A stretch of 64,000 bases of DNA from Dyadobacter diqingensis. Lineage in GTDB: Bacteria; Bacteroidota; Bacteroidia; Cytophagales; Spirosomataceae. Positions 17,718 through 27,183 of the stretch are shown in pieces. The notes below the pieces were generated by a model. The model was not told the DNA's origin. It did not search any database and saw only the letters and a list, made by a program, of their open reading frames with translations. The stretch is taken from positions 319,392 to 383,391 of the forward strand of contig NZ_JAMXKF010000002.1 of the NCBI RefSeq assembly GCF_024220585.1, written 5' to 3'. The translations under genes were made by a program, and so were the position numbers. Position 1 is the first letter of the stretch. The number at the start of each line of letters is the position of its first letter.

Positions 17718-17867
17718 ATGGATAAAAAAAATGGCCTGACACCGCCAGAGGATCTTGATGGTTTGCCGCCGTTCGTAAGTTCCTGGCCACAGTTATACGC
17801 ACTTCTGATTGCGACGCTGGTTATTCTTATTGCCCTCTTTTATTTATTCATGACCCACTTCGAATGA
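17718..17867 (+). CDS. small single-span membrane protein coupled to the symporter
   Basis: 49 aa. A charged N-terminus rich in Pro (MDKKNGLTPPEDLDGLPPF) is followed by one hydrophobic helix (residues ~27-46, LYALLIATLVILIALFYLF). The stop overlaps the symporter start in ATGA at 17864-17867, a strong sign of translational coupling. It is probably an accessory subunit or assembly factor of the sodium:solute symporter; small membrane proteins accompany several symporter families. The exact family name is not known to me. Confidence 0.85.
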   Translation: MDKKNGLTPPEDLDGLPPFVSSWPQLYALLIATLVILIALFYLFMTHFE

Positions 17868-19573
17868 GCTATCTTGACTGGATTGTACTTTCTCTTACCC
17901 TTACTTTCATTGTGGCTTACGGCATTTACAAAAGCCGGGAAAACAGTAACATTGATTCCTATTTGCTTGCCAATAAATCCCTGCCGTGGTACCACGTGAC
18001 ATTGTCACTGATGGCAACACAGGCGAGCGCCATTACTTTTTTGTCTGCCCCAGGGCAGGCTTATACGGACGGAATGCGCTTCGTCCAGTTTTATTTCGGG
18101 CTTCCACTGGCTATGGTGATACTTTGTATCACCTTCGTGCCCAAGTTCAATAAACTCAAAATTTTTACTGCCTACGAGTTTCTTGAAGGCCGTTTTGACC
18201 TTCGCACACGCACGCTGACTTCATTTCTTTTTCTTTTGCAGCGTGGTCTTTCAACGGGACTTTCCATCTACGCACCATCACTGATTCTCTCCTCCATTCT
18301 TGGCTGGGACATCACCTGGACCAATATTATCTCAGGTGGAATCGTTATGCTTTATACCGTTTCGGGCGGTGCCAAGGCAGTTTCTCATACACATCTTCAG
18401 CAAATGGGAATCGTAACGGTCGGCATGGTCATTGCCGGATTTATGGTTGTCAAACTTTTACCAGAAAATGTGTCGTTCACCGACGCCCTTCATGTGGCCG
18501 GGAAAATGGGTAAAACAAACCTGATCGATTTCTCCTTTGACCTGAATAACCGTTACAACGTATGGTCCGGGCTGATCGGCGGTTTCTTTCTTCAACTCTC
18601 CTATTTTGGCACCGATCAGTCGCAGGTTGGCAGATATTTAACCGGAAGTTCCCAGGGACAAAGCCGTTTGGGACTGGCTATGAATGGCCTTTTGAAGATC
18701 CCGATGCAATTTTTAATACTGCTTGTGGGTGTGCTGGTTTTTGCATTTTACCAGTTTACCAATCCTCCTCTTTTTTTCAATCAGGTGGAAGTAAACAAGA
18801 TCAAAAAAACACAGTATGCCAGTGAATTTGAGAAACTTGAAACTGAGCATGCCTTGATACAAAAAGGCAAACATGCGCATGTGATGGCATTGACCGACGC
18901 ATTAAATAAGGGTGACGAGTCGGCTATTGACAAATCCCGGATTGTCCTGGGCGGTATTGAAAACGATGTCAAAGAAGTGCGTGGAAAAGCGCAGACTTTA
19001 CTTTCAAAAGCCAACGGTGCAGAAGTCAATGATGTGAATTATATCTTCCTTCGTTTTGTCATCGATTACCTTCCGGTAGGTATGCTCGGACTGCTAATCG
19101 CGGTAATCCTGCTGGCGTCAATGGGCTCCGTTGCTGCGGCATATAACTCACTGGCTTCCTGCACAGTAGTAGATATTTACAAACGCATGTACCATAAAGA
19201 TGACCAGGATAGAAACTATGTGCGGGCCTCCCGGTGGGCGACTTTCTTCTGGGGCATTTTCTGCATATTTGTTGCACAGTATGCGAGCCGCCTTGGCAGT
19301 ATGATTGAGGCAGTTAACGTACTCGGCTCGCTTTTCTACGGTGTTATTCTGGGTATATTTCTTGTTGCTTTTTACTTCAAAAACATTGGCGGAAGAGCCG
19401 TTTTCTGGGCAGCTGTACTGGGCGAAATTTTCGTCGTGCTTAGCTATTGGAAAGACCTGACGGCATTCCTATGGCTCAACCTGATTGGCTGCGTGCTCGT
19501 GATTGCCTTTGCATGGGTACTGGAAAAAATCTGGCCGGAGAAAACGATCCTGACAGAAGAATTAACCCTATAA
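17864..19573 (+). CDS. sodium:solute symporter (SSS family)
   Basis: 569 aa polytopic inner-membrane transporter with the SSS/SGLT core. It begins SYLDWIVLSLTLTFIVAYGIYKSR, with YLLANKSLPWYHVTLSLMATQASAITFLSAPG in TM1-2 and a conserved sodium-site region. A soluble, charged, probably helical insertion of ~95 residues occupies residues ~300-395 between membrane segments. It shows no similarity to a known domain that I can name. The substrate is unknown; such genes in Bacteroidota often move sugars, sialic acid or similar solutes. It is co-translated with the 49-residue protein upstream. Confidence 0.92.
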   Translation: MSYLDWIVLSLTLTFIVAYGIYKSRENSNIDSYLLANKSLPWYHVTLSLMATQASAITFLSAPGQAYTDGMRFVQFYFGLPLAMVILCITFVPKFNKLKIFTAYEFLEGRFDLRTRTLTSFLFLLQRGLSTGLSIYAPSLILSSILGWDITWTNIISGGIVMLYTVSGGAKAVSHTHLQQMGIVTVGMVIAGFMVVKLLPENVSFTDALHVAGKMGKTNLIDFSFDLNNRYNVWSGLIGGFFLQLSYFGTDQSQVGRYLTGSSQGQSRLGLAMNGLLKIPMQFLILLVGVLVFAFYQFTNPPLFFNQVEVNKIKKTQYASEFEKLETEHALIQKGKHAHVMALTDALNKGDESAIDKSRIVLGGIENDVKEVRGKAQTLLSKANGAEVNDVNYIFLRFVIDYLPVGMLGLLIAVILLASMGSVAAAYNSLASCTVVDIYKRMYHKDDQDRNYVRASRWATFFWGIFCIFVAQYASRLGSMIEAVNVLGSLFYGVILGIFLVAFYFKNIGGRAVFWAAVLGEIFVVLSYWKDLTAFLWLNLIGCVLVIAFAWVLEKIWPEKTILTEELTL

Positions 19574-19636
19574 CCTTAAAAAATGCTTCCTGTACTACGT
19601 ACAATTTTGCACTTTACAAATATTAATTCCTATTAA

Positions 19637-19673
19637 TCAAATAACTGTTTGATTTTTTCAAACAAACGTTTGA
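19637..19673. promoter_or_regulatory. Tandem TetR-type operators upstream of the efflux operon
   Basis: Two copies of TCAAAY-N4-GTTTGA, at 19637-19652 and 19658-19673, are spaced exactly 21 bp apart, about two DNA turns. The second copy covers the -33 element at 19669-19672. The arrangement suits cooperative binding of two TetR dimers that block RNA polymerase. Confidence 0.75.
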
Positions 19674-19699
19674 TTTAATTTTTTAAACATCTACCTTTG
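19669..19699 (+). promoter_or_regulatory. Bacteroidota promoter of the TetR-RND operon
   Basis: A -33 TTTG at 19669-19672, a 19-bp spacer and a -7 TACCTTTG at 19692-19699 match TTTG-N19-TAnnTTTG. Transcription would begin near 19706, about 25 bp before the ATG at 19731. Confidence 0.8.
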
Positions 19700-19730
19700 A
19701 TCCGTTATTAGTGCGCCCGGTCTTACTTTG

Positions 19731-20402
19731 ATGGCGTCTGATACTGAGCCAATGGAATACAACAGCAAACAATTGCAGATTATCGGAGTAGCTGAAAAGC
19801 TATTTGCCGAAAAAGGGTTTTCCGGAACTTCTGTCCGTGACATATCCCAGGAAGCAGATATCAATGTCTCTATGATATCGTATTATTTCGGTTCCAAAGA
19901 GAAGCTGATCGAAGCACTTTTCGAAGTCAGGTCCAAAGATTTTCTGGCACGTCTTGAAAGTCTGCTGCTCAATGCAGACTTATCCCCTATTCAGAAAGTA
20001 AACCTGATGATCGACGGCGTTGTTGAGCGGCTTATCGAAAAACAGTGTTTTCATAACATTGTGGTAAGAGAGCAACTCACCGGCAACCGAACGCCTATCA
20101 TTTCCGATCTGCTTCGTACCATGAAGATGAAAAACCTGAGAGCCATGGAAGGTATCATCGAAGAAGGCCAGCAACTGGGGGTTTTTCAAAAAAATGTTGA
20201 CGTTCTCATGCTGTCAACAACACTTTTTGGAACCATCAATCAGGCCATTAGCACACAGCCGTTTTACCGCACGGTATACGGTCTGGAAGAAGCAACGCAG
20301 CAGGATCTCGACCTGCACCTGAAACAAAAACTGAGTACTCACCTAAAAAAAATCTTTCGGGTGATACTTGATCAGGAATTAAACGAGGCGATTGGCAGTT
20401 AA
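19731..20402 (+). CDS. TetR/AcrR-family transcriptional regulator
   Basis: 223 aa from the ATG at 19731 (a TTG one codon earlier is also in frame). The N-terminal TetR helix-turn-helix is clear: AEKLFAEKGFSGTSVRDISQEADINVSMISYYFGSKEKLIEALF (~residues 16-60). The C-terminal ligand domain is divergent, as usual. It is the first gene of an operon with tolC-like, membrane-fusion and RND pump genes. It probably represses this operon and itself through the two palindromes at 19637-19673, and is relieved by a pump substrate. Confidence 0.94.
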   Translation: MASDTEPMEYNSKQLQIIGVAEKLFAEKGFSGTSVRDISQEADINVSMISYYFGSKEKLIEALFEVRSKDFLARLESLLLNADLSPIQKVNLMIDGVVERLIEKQCFHNIVVREQLTGNRTPIISDLLRTMKMKNLRAMEGIIEEGQQLGVFQKNVDVLMLSTTLFGTINQAISTQPFYRTVYGLEEATQQDLDLHLKQKLSTHLKKIFRVILDQELNEAIGS

Positions 20403-20471
20403 TGCTAAAAGCCCCTCCTCCTGAAATTCGTCAACACCATTTTTTCATTATCAAATTAACATTCCCTTTTC

Positions 20472-21839
20472 ATGAATTTTTATTTTAAAGCTAAAACGAT
20501 CAGGCTTTTAGCACTCTGTATTTCACTTCTGCTGCTGGCGCCTGTGCTGGTTTTTGCTCAAACGGGCATAACCAACCAGCAAAGCAATGCGGAACAGAAT
20601 ACACTTGCCAATGGCACACTGGAAGATATCATTCAGTATGCCATGAAAAACCAGCCTCTGATTCAGCAGTCGATCATTGATGAGCGCGTGGCTGAAAACA
20701 CTGTTAAAAGTAAACTTGCTGACTGGTATCCGCAGATTAACTTTAACTATAACCTGCAACATAACTTTCTTGTACAGACGAGTGTAATTGCGGGTAACCC
20801 TGTAAAACTTGGGGTAAGTAATACTTCTGCCGGCCAGTTTACGGTTTCTCAGGCGATTTTCAACAGAGATGTTTTACTTGCCAGAAGAACAAAAGGTGAC
20901 GTATTGCTTCAGGCGAACCAGAATACATCTTTCAACAAAACAGACCTTGCCGTTAATGTATCCAAGGCATTTTATGATGTTTTGGCAACTACGCAGCAGA
21001 TCCGCGTTTCAGCAGAAGATATTGTACGTCTGGAAAGAAGTCTGAAAGATGCTCAGAACCAATATAAGTCAGGTGTTACCGACAAGATTGATTATAAGCG
21101 TGCGATGATCTCGCTTAACAATACAAAAGCTTCCAAGAAAAGCAACGAGGAAATCTTGAAAGGTAAAGTTGAATTTTTGAAATCGCTTATGGGCTATCCT
21201 TTGGGCAATGAACTTAAAATTAGCTACGACAGCCTTCAGATGGAAAGAGAGATCGCGCTTGATACCCTTCAGGCACCGGAAGTTACTTCAAGAATCGAGT
21301 TCCAGCAGTTAACCACTCAGAAAAGATTGCTTGAATCGAATTTGAAATACAACAAAATGAGCTTCCTGCCGACTGTTGCTGCCAATGGCGCTTACAATTT
21401 GAACTATCAAAATAACAAGTTTGGTGATCTTTATGTAAATAATTTCCCTAACTCTTTCGCTGCTCTGACACTTACTTTACCTCTTTATCAGGGTGGTAAA
21501 CGTAAGGCAAATATCAATTCAGCGGAATGGCAGGTAAAAAGAGTAGATCTGGATATCACGAACCTGAAACTGAATGTGAATTCAGAATATACCAATGCAC
21601 TTAGCTACTACAAAGGAAGCCTTGCAAATCTGCTGTCTCAGAAAGAAAACGTGGATCTGGCAAAAGAAGTCTACGATGTGATCCAACTGCAATACAAGTC
21701 AGGGATTAAAACGTATCTGGAAGTGATTACCTCTGAAACCGACCTTCGTCTTGCCAGAATTAATTATTACAATGCTCTCTATCAGGTTTTGGCAAACAAA
21801 ATCGACGTACAAAAAGCCCTTGGTCAACTTAACTATTAA
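20472..21839 (+). CDS. TolC-family outer-membrane efflux protein
   Basis: 455 aa. The signal peptide ends at LVFAQ (~residue 30). Two OEP repeats show the expected helical pattern, with ENTVKSKLADWYPQINFNYN in the first half and ESNLKYNKMSFLPTVAANGAYN in the second, plus LPLYQGGKRKA. It would form the outer-membrane channel and periplasmic tunnel of the tripartite pump encoded with the two following genes. Confidence 0.95.
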   Translation: MNFYFKAKTIRLLALCISLLLLAPVLVFAQTGITNQQSNAEQNTLANGTLEDIIQYAMKNQPLIQQSIIDERVAENTVKSKLADWYPQINFNYNLQHNFLVQTSVIAGNPVKLGVSNTSAGQFTVSQAIFNRDVLLARRTKGDVLLQANQNTSFNKTDLAVNVSKAFYDVLATTQQIRVSAEDIVRLERSLKDAQNQYKSGVTDKIDYKRAMISLNNTKASKKSNEEILKGKVEFLKSLMGYPLGNELKISYDSLQMEREIALDTLQAPEVTSRIEFQQLTTQKRLLESNLKYNKMSFLPTVAANGAYNLNYQNNKFGDLYVNNFPNSFAALTLTLPLYQGGKRKANINSAEWQVKRVDLDITNLKLNVNSEYTNALSYYKGSLANLLSQKENVDLAKEVYDVIQLQYKSGIKTYLEVITSETDLRLARINYYNALYQVLANKIDVQKALGQLNY

Positions 21840-21862
21840 TTATTGAAATCCCCTTTGATACC

Positions 21863-23008
21863 ATGTTTTTAAATACCATGAAATATTATACAGCAGCATT
21901 ATCGGTTTTCGTACTGGTTTCCTGCGGAAAAAAAGACGCTCAGCAGGCCGGTATGCAGGCACCTCCGGCGGTGAATGTGACTTTGGAAGAAGTGAAAACG
22001 ATGGATGCCGTTTACCATGATCAATACCCGGCTTCCGTTACAGCGCTTAATCAGGTGGAGCTTCGTCCACAGGTGACAGGTTTTATCACAGGCGTGCATT
22101 TCAAAGATGGAGCACGTGTCAGAAAAGGACAATTGCTTTACTCCATCGATGCGCAGCTTTACTCTGCCAATTATGAGCAGGCGGTTGCCAATCTGAATGT
22201 ACAAAAAGCCAATGTAGTAAAAGCACAAAAAGATGCTGACCGCTACCATGAGCTTGACAAAAACGACGCTGTTGCAAAACAACTGGTTGACAATGCCGAT
22301 GCAGCGCTTGAAGTTGCAAAAAAACAGGCAGATGCAGCACAGGCAAGTATTACAGCCGTTTCGACAAATGTACGTTACACTAAAGTTGTAGCACCTTTTG
22401 ATGGTGTTATCGGAATCTCTCTTGTTAAAGTTGGTGCTGCGGTATCGGCCGGACAAACGATTTTGAACACGGTTTCAACAGATGGACAGCTTGCAGTTGA
22501 CTTCAATGTAGACCAAAAAGAAATTTTCCGTTTTACCAATCTTTTGAAAAACAGCAATGGTAAAGATTCTACTTTCACTTTGGCCTTCGGAACGGATATC
22601 TATCCTTACCCTGGTAAAATTCAGTTGATCGACCGCGCTGTTGATCCACAGACCGGAACCATCAAAACACGTCTTGTTTTCCCGAATAACGACAATTTGC
22701 TTCGTGCGGGGATGACCGGAACGGTTCGCGTATTGAATAACGGTTCAGCCAAATCTGTTGTCATTCCTTACAAAGCCGTTACGGAGCAGTTGGGTGAGTT
22801 CTTTGTATACGTTGCCGGCGACAGCAGCAAGGTAAGCCAGAGAAGACTTGTTTTAGGTCAGCCGATTGGCAGCAATATCATTGTGAAAGAAGGTTTGAAA
22901 GAGGGAGAAAAGATCGCCGTAGAAGGTGTTCAGAATTTACGTGAAGGAGCAACAATTAAAACGGAAACCGCACCAGCTCCTGCTGCTGGCGCCCCATCAG
23001 CAAGATAA
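21863..23008 (+). CDS. RND efflux periplasmic adaptor (membrane fusion protein)
   Basis: 381 aa. The N-terminal signal has a lipobox (VLVSC, Cys near residue 21), so the protein is probably anchored in the inner membrane. The HlyD-like order is present: beta strand VELRPQVTGFITGVHFKDGARVRKGQLLYSID (~residues 62-93), helical hairpin (~95-160), then RYTKVVAPFDGVIGISLVKVGAAVSAG. The C-terminal tail is Ala/Pro-rich. A second in-frame ATG six codons in (21878) is an equally good start. It links the RND pump to the TolC-like protein. Confidence 0.95.
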   Translation: MFLNTMKYYTAALSVFVLVSCGKKDAQQAGMQAPPAVNVTLEEVKTMDAVYHDQYPASVTALNQVELRPQVTGFITGVHFKDGARVRKGQLLYSIDAQLYSANYEQAVANLNVQKANVVKAQKDADRYHELDKNDAVAKQLVDNADAALEVAKKQADAAQASITAVSTNVRYTKVVAPFDGVIGISLVKVGAAVSAGQTILNTVSTDGQLAVDFNVDQKEIFRFTNLLKNSNGKDSTFTLAFGTDIYPYPGKIQLIDRAVDPQTGTIKTRLVFPNNDNLLRAGMTGTVRVLNNGSAKSVVIPYKAVTEQLGEFFVYVAGDSSKVSQRRLVLGQPIGSNIIVKEGLKEGEKIAVEGVQNLREGATIKTETAPAPAAGAPSAR

Positions 23009-23073
23009 GTTTAAACGGGATTTTTGCCTGTTAAGGCATTAGACTCCTTCTGATTCCCTTAAATACTAAAAAA

Positions 23074-26000
23074 ATGATTGCAGATATTTTTATTAAAAGG
23101 CCCGTTACGGCAATCGTTACCTCGATTGTAATCGTGCTCGTCGGGCTTATTGCATTAACAACCCTACCCGTAGCGCAGTATCCGGACGTAACGCCTCCGA
23201 CAGTTACCATATCCGGTAACTTTACCGGCGCGGATGCCCAGACGGTGGAGCAGACCACTACCACCGCCATTGAAACCCAGGTTAACGGTACGCCGGGCAT
23301 GAGTTATATGTCGTCAAACAGTACAAGTAGCGGACAAAGCAGTATTAACGTAGTTTTTGACATCGGTACAGATGTTAACATTGCAGCGCTTGACGTACAA
23401 AACCGTGTGAGTGTGGCAGAACCTGCACTTCCAGATGCGGTAAAAAGACTTGGTTTGACGGTTCGTAAAAGACAGCCTAGTATCATGATCGCTTTGGCAC
23501 TTTACTCGCCAAACGGAACGCACAACTCTCAGTTTATTGGTAACTATGCCAACATTTACCTGAAAGATGCCTTGCAGCGTGTAAAAGGTGTGGGGGATAT
23601 CGTTTCCCGTGCAGATGATTTTGGTATGCGTATCTGGTTGAATCCTGAAAAACTGGCCAGCTTGCAAATGACGCCAAGTGATATTTCAGCAGCACTTGCT
23701 GAACAAAACTTGCAGATTGCAGCGGGTACTGTCGGTGGAAACCCTCAGCCAAACAAACAGGCATTTGAATATAGCGTGCTTACAAACAGCCGTTTGAATA
23801 CAAAAGAGCAGTTTGAAAATATTATTGTTCGCTCTTCGCCGGCAGAAGGAAGTCTTGTATACCTGAAAGATGTTGCCCGTGTTGAACTGGGTAAATTTGA
23901 TTACGGCAGTAACGCCTTCGTGAATGGAAAACCTGCTGCGTTCGTTTTGATCTATCAGGCGCCGGGTGCCAACGCACTTGACACCTACGATGGTGTAATG
24001 AAAACGCTTACGGAGCTGAAAAAGACTTTCCCGAAAGATATTGACTACGTAATACCGGTTGAAACGGCGTCTGTTGTACGGGTGTCTATTGAGGAAGTAC
24101 TTCATACTTTCGCAGAAGCGATGATCCTGGTGGTTATTGTGGTATTCCTGTTCCTTCAGAACTGGCGTGCAACTTTGATTCCGATTCTGGCGATCCCTGT
24201 TTCTTTGATCGGTACGTTTATCTTCTTTATTCCGTTTGGTTTTACGATCAACACACTGACACTCTTTGCATTCGTACTCGCAATCGGTATTGTGGTGGAT
24301 GATGCGATTGTGGTTGTGGAGGCCGTCCAGCATAACATTGATCACGGTCGGCTTTCTCCAAAAGCAGCTACGGAAAAGGCTATGAAAGAAATTTCCGGCC
24401 CGGTAATCGCGATCGCCCTTATTCTTGCGGCCGTGTTCGTTCCGGTAAGTTTTGTTCCCGGTATTGTTGGAAGACTTTATCAGCAGTTCGCTATCACCAT
24501 TGCGGTTTCTGTTCTTCTTTCCGCATTTGTTGCACTTTCATTGACACCTGCACTTTGTGCGATGATGCTGAAACCGACCAAAGGCGCTGATGAGAAAAAG
24601 AATTTGCTTGAAAAATTCTTCGACAAGTTTAACGCCTGGTTCGACAAAGTTTCTCACTCTTATACAAGAGGTGTTTCGAAATGGATCAAGGGTACGCCTT
24701 ATGTGATCATCATGATGGTATGTCTGATTGTTGGTCTGACTTATCTTTTCAAAACCAAACCGTCAGGATTTATCCCTGTCGAAGATGAAGGCCGTCTTTT
24801 TGTAACATATGAAATGCAGGAAGCCGCTTCGACAACGCGTAACATTGAAATGATTAAAGAGATTATGAAACGTGTTTCTGCAATCCCTGAAATCAAAACA
24901 GTGGGTGGACTTGCGGGGCTTAACGTGATCAGTTTCTCAAACAAAGCCAACGTAGGTACCATGTTTGTAAGTTTGCATCCATGGGCCGACCGGAAAGGTG
25001 CAGAACACCACGTACAGGCTGTAATCAAAGAAATTCAGAAACGGACCGGCGATATTAAAGAGGCACGTGTACTTGCCATTGCCCCTCCCGCGATCCCTGG
25101 TTTAGGTCAGACGTCAGGTTTTACATTTGAGTTACAGCAGACCACCAGTACGGATGATATCAAGAAGTTTGAAGCCGTTACCCAGAAGTTCCTGGCTGAG
25201 GTTAACAAACGTCCTGAAATCGGATTTGCCTATACTTTCTTTAACGCGAAAACACCTTCTTACCAGATTGATGTGGATCGTGACAAGACCAAGAAATTAG
25301 GTGTGCAGGTTAACGATGTCTTCAATACGTTGTCAACTTTGCTTGGTAGTACTTATGTAAACGACTTTAACCTTTACGGCCGTAACTTCCGGGTTATGGT
25401 GCAGGCAGACAGTAGTTTCCGCTCAAATATCGAACAGATCAACAAGTTTTATGTCCGCAATAAGGCTGGCAATATGATTCCTCTTTCGTCGATCGTAAGC
25501 TCACGTGTCGTTGAAAACCCTGCTTTGATTTCTCACTATAACATTTATCGTGCGGTGGAAATCAACGGTACGCCAAAACCAGGATTCAGTAGCGGCCAGG
25601 CCATTACGGCTCTGAAAGAAGTGGCTGCCACTTCCCTGCCAGCTGGTTATGGTTATGAATTCTCGGGTATGAGTAGTGAAGAGATAAAAGCGGGTGATAG
25701 TACCACAACGATCTTTGCGATCTCGATTGTGTTCGTATTCCTGTTCCTTGCAGCGTTATACGAAAGCTGGTCGATTCCGTTCTCTGTACTTTTTGCGGTG
25801 CCTATAGGTGCATTTGGTTCGATTTTGACACTTACATTCCTGCCAAATCTTACCAATAACATTTATGCGCAGATCGGTTTGATTACCCTGATTGGTCTCG
25901 CCGCGAAAAATGCGATCCTGATTGTGGAATTTGCCAAGGAACGGGTAGATTCCGGTATGGAGCTTGTGAAGGCGACTCTTGAGGCGGTACAGTTACGTCT

Positions 26001-26229
26001 TCGTCCGATCATCATGACTTCGCTTGCCTTTATTTTAGGGGTACTTCCGCTGGCCTTTGCAAGTGGTGCAGCAGCCGAATCGCGTAAGACCATCGGCTGG
26101 ACTGTATTCGGCGGGATGCTTGCCGCGACTTCCCTTGCAATCTTTGTAGTTCCTGTACTTTTTGTAGCGATTGAAAAAATTGCCTACAAACAAAAGGAAA
26201 GAAGAAAAGCCAGAGAGTCCAGATTGTAG
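23074..26229 (+). CDS. RND multidrug efflux permease (HAE1/AcrB type)
   Basis: 1051 aa, full length for AcrB-type pumps. Twelve transmembrane segments are expected, with the first after MIADIFIKRP. The proton-relay pair Asp409-Asp410 lies in GIVVDDAIVVVEAV (AcrB D407-D408), with the partner Lys in GLAAKNAILIVEFAKE. Two large periplasmic loops carry the porter and docking domains. It uses the proton gradient to expel hydrophobic compounds. The operon order is regulator, channel, adaptor, pump, closed by the terminator at 26251-26285. Confidence 0.97.
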   Translation: MIADIFIKRPVTAIVTSIVIVLVGLIALTTLPVAQYPDVTPPTVTISGNFTGADAQTVEQTTTTAIETQVNGTPGMSYMSSNSTSSGQSSINVVFDIGTDVNIAALDVQNRVSVAEPALPDAVKRLGLTVRKRQPSIMIALALYSPNGTHNSQFIGNYANIYLKDALQRVKGVGDIVSRADDFGMRIWLNPEKLASLQMTPSDISAALAEQNLQIAAGTVGGNPQPNKQAFEYSVLTNSRLNTKEQFENIIVRSSPAEGSLVYLKDVARVELGKFDYGSNAFVNGKPAAFVLIYQAPGANALDTYDGVMKTLTELKKTFPKDIDYVIPVETASVVRVSIEEVLHTFAEAMILVVIVVFLFLQNWRATLIPILAIPVSLIGTFIFFIPFGFTINTLTLFAFVLAIGIVVDDAIVVVEAVQHNIDHGRLSPKAATEKAMKEISGPVIAIALILAAVFVPVSFVPGIVGRLYQQFAITIAVSVLLSAFVALSLTPALCAMMLKPTKGADEKKNLLEKFFDKFNAWFDKVSHSYTRGVSKWIKGTPYVIIMMVCLIVGLTYLFKTKPSGFIPVEDEGRLFVTYEMQEAASTTRNIEMIKEIMKRVSAIPEIKTVGGLAGLNVISFSNKANVGTMFVSLHPWADRKGAEHHVQAVIKEIQKRTGDIKEARVLAIAPPAIPGLGQTSGFTFELQQTTSTDDIKKFEAVTQKFLAEVNKRPEIGFAYTFFNAKTPSYQIDVDRDKTKKLGVQVNDVFNTLSTLLGSTYVNDFNLYGRNFRVMVQADSSFRSNIEQINKFYVRNKAGNMIPLSSIVSSRVVENPALISHYNIYRAVEINGTPKPGFSSGQAITALKEVAATSLPAGYGYEFSGMSSEEIKAGDSTTTIFAISIVFVFLFLAALYESWSIPFSVLFAVPIGAFGSILTLTFLPNLTNNIYAQIGLITLIGLAAKNAILIVEFAKERVDSGMELVKATLEAVQLRLRPIIMTSLAFILGVLPLAFASGAAAESRKTIGWTVFGGMLAATSLAIFVVPVLFVAIEKIAYKQKERRKARESRL

Positions 26230-26250
26230 TGTAAAAGAAAAAATAATATA

Positions 26251-26285
26251 ACGCAGGCGCGGGGCTTAGAGCTTCGCGCCTGCGT
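26251..26285 (+). terminator. Intrinsic terminator of the efflux operon
   Basis: A perfect 11-bp GC-rich stem (26251-26261 / 26275-26285) has a 13-nt loop, followed by TGTTTTT. It starts 21 bp after the pump stop codon. Confidence 0.92.
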
Positions 26286-26429
26286 TGTTTTTCACCCATC
26301 TGATCCTGGACAACTCACTACTGAACGGTACTTCTAAAAGAATTTCCATACACAGCCTTTACTCATTTTCTACAATTAATTTGTTTCAGTATTTGATATA
26401 AACATTGTTAATAAACCGCCTGGTTTCTG

Positions 26430-27098
26430 ATGAAAACGAAAGATTACATTATCCTGATGGCCGATATTGTCAGCAGTAGAAAGTCTGATCAGCAGACGTT
26501 AATGGATAATTTCAAAGAAGTGACTGACGAAACAAACGTCCATCTTAAAAAATATTTATTATCTCCGCTGACAATCACACTGGGAGACGAGTTTCAGGGG
26601 GTTGCCAAAAATATCGAATCTGCCATTGCGTTGCTGTTTCATATCGAGGAGAATATTATCCACAAAGCATATGGATTTCCGCTGCGTTTTGTTGTTTTTG
26701 AAGGGAGAATCGACACCCCAATCAATAAAGAAATTGCATATGGTATGCTGGGAGAAGGCCTTACGCAGGCACGGGAGGCTCTGACTCAAACAAAAATCAC
26801 AAATTCAAGATATTTTTTTAGCTTACGGAATAAACCTGCCAGTGCAGCATTAAATAACGCCATCATGATTTATCAGCGCATGGTTGATGACTGGCGAATG
26901 GGCAAAGATTATAGCCTGGTTTCCAGTTTTCTTAAAAATCCGGATTACGAAAAGGTTGCCGAAGAACTGGAAAAAACGAGGTCGCAGATATGGAAAAGAA
27001 AAAAAAGTCTTAAAATAGAGGAGTATTTCGCCATCAAGGAAGTCCTAACATATATCGCCGATGAAAATATTAGTCATAATAGCCATCATGATCATTAG
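26430..27098 (+). CDS. SatD-family protein
   Basis: 222 aa cytoplasmic protein. The opening YIILMADIVSSRKSDQQ, then LTITLGDEFQGV, LRFVVFEGRI and YGMLGEGLTQAREAL, are the SatD family pattern. SatD was named in a streptococcal acid-tolerance locus, and its molecular function is not established. The ADIVSS and GDEFQG elements recall nucleotidyl-cyclase-like folds, but that is inference. A C-terminal stretch WKRKKSLKIEEYFAIKEVLTYIA may be a degenerate helix-turn-helix. A small membrane ORF overlaps its end. Confidence 0.85.
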   Translation: MKTKDYIILMADIVSSRKSDQQTLMDNFKEVTDETNVHLKKYLLSPLTITLGDEFQGVAKNIESAIALLFHIEENIIHKAYGFPLRFVVFEGRIDTPINKEIAYGMLGEGLTQAREALTQTKITNSRYFFSLRNKPASAALNNAIMIYQRMVDDWRMGKDYSLVSSFLKNPDYEKVAEELEKTRSQIWKRKKSLKIEEYFAIKEVLTYIADENISHNSHHDH

Positions 27099-27183
27099 CG
27101 AGATCATTCTCTTGTTTATATTTTCTGTTGTGGCTAAATATTATTACAAAAAAAATGAAATTGATTTAGGCTCTATCCGATAG
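27061..27183 (+). CDS. possible 40-residue membrane peptide overlapping the SatD gene
   Basis: The ATG at 27061 lies 38 bp inside the 3' end of the SatD-family gene, in another frame. The predicted peptide is one long hydrophobic helix (LVIIAIMIISEIILLFIFSV) followed by KYYYKKNE, a good positive-inside anchor. SatD genes are often followed by a membrane-protein gene, so this may be a reduced partner. It could also be chance, as no ribosome-binding evidence is visible. Confidence 0.45.
   Translation: MKILVIIAIMIISEIILLFIFSVVAKYYYKKNEIDLGSIR

Noticed and set aside
23686..24345. 219-codon minus-strand ORF inside the RND pump gene
   Set aside because: Antisense to a fully conserved RND coding sequence, with an Arg/Asn/His-rich translation unlike a real protein.
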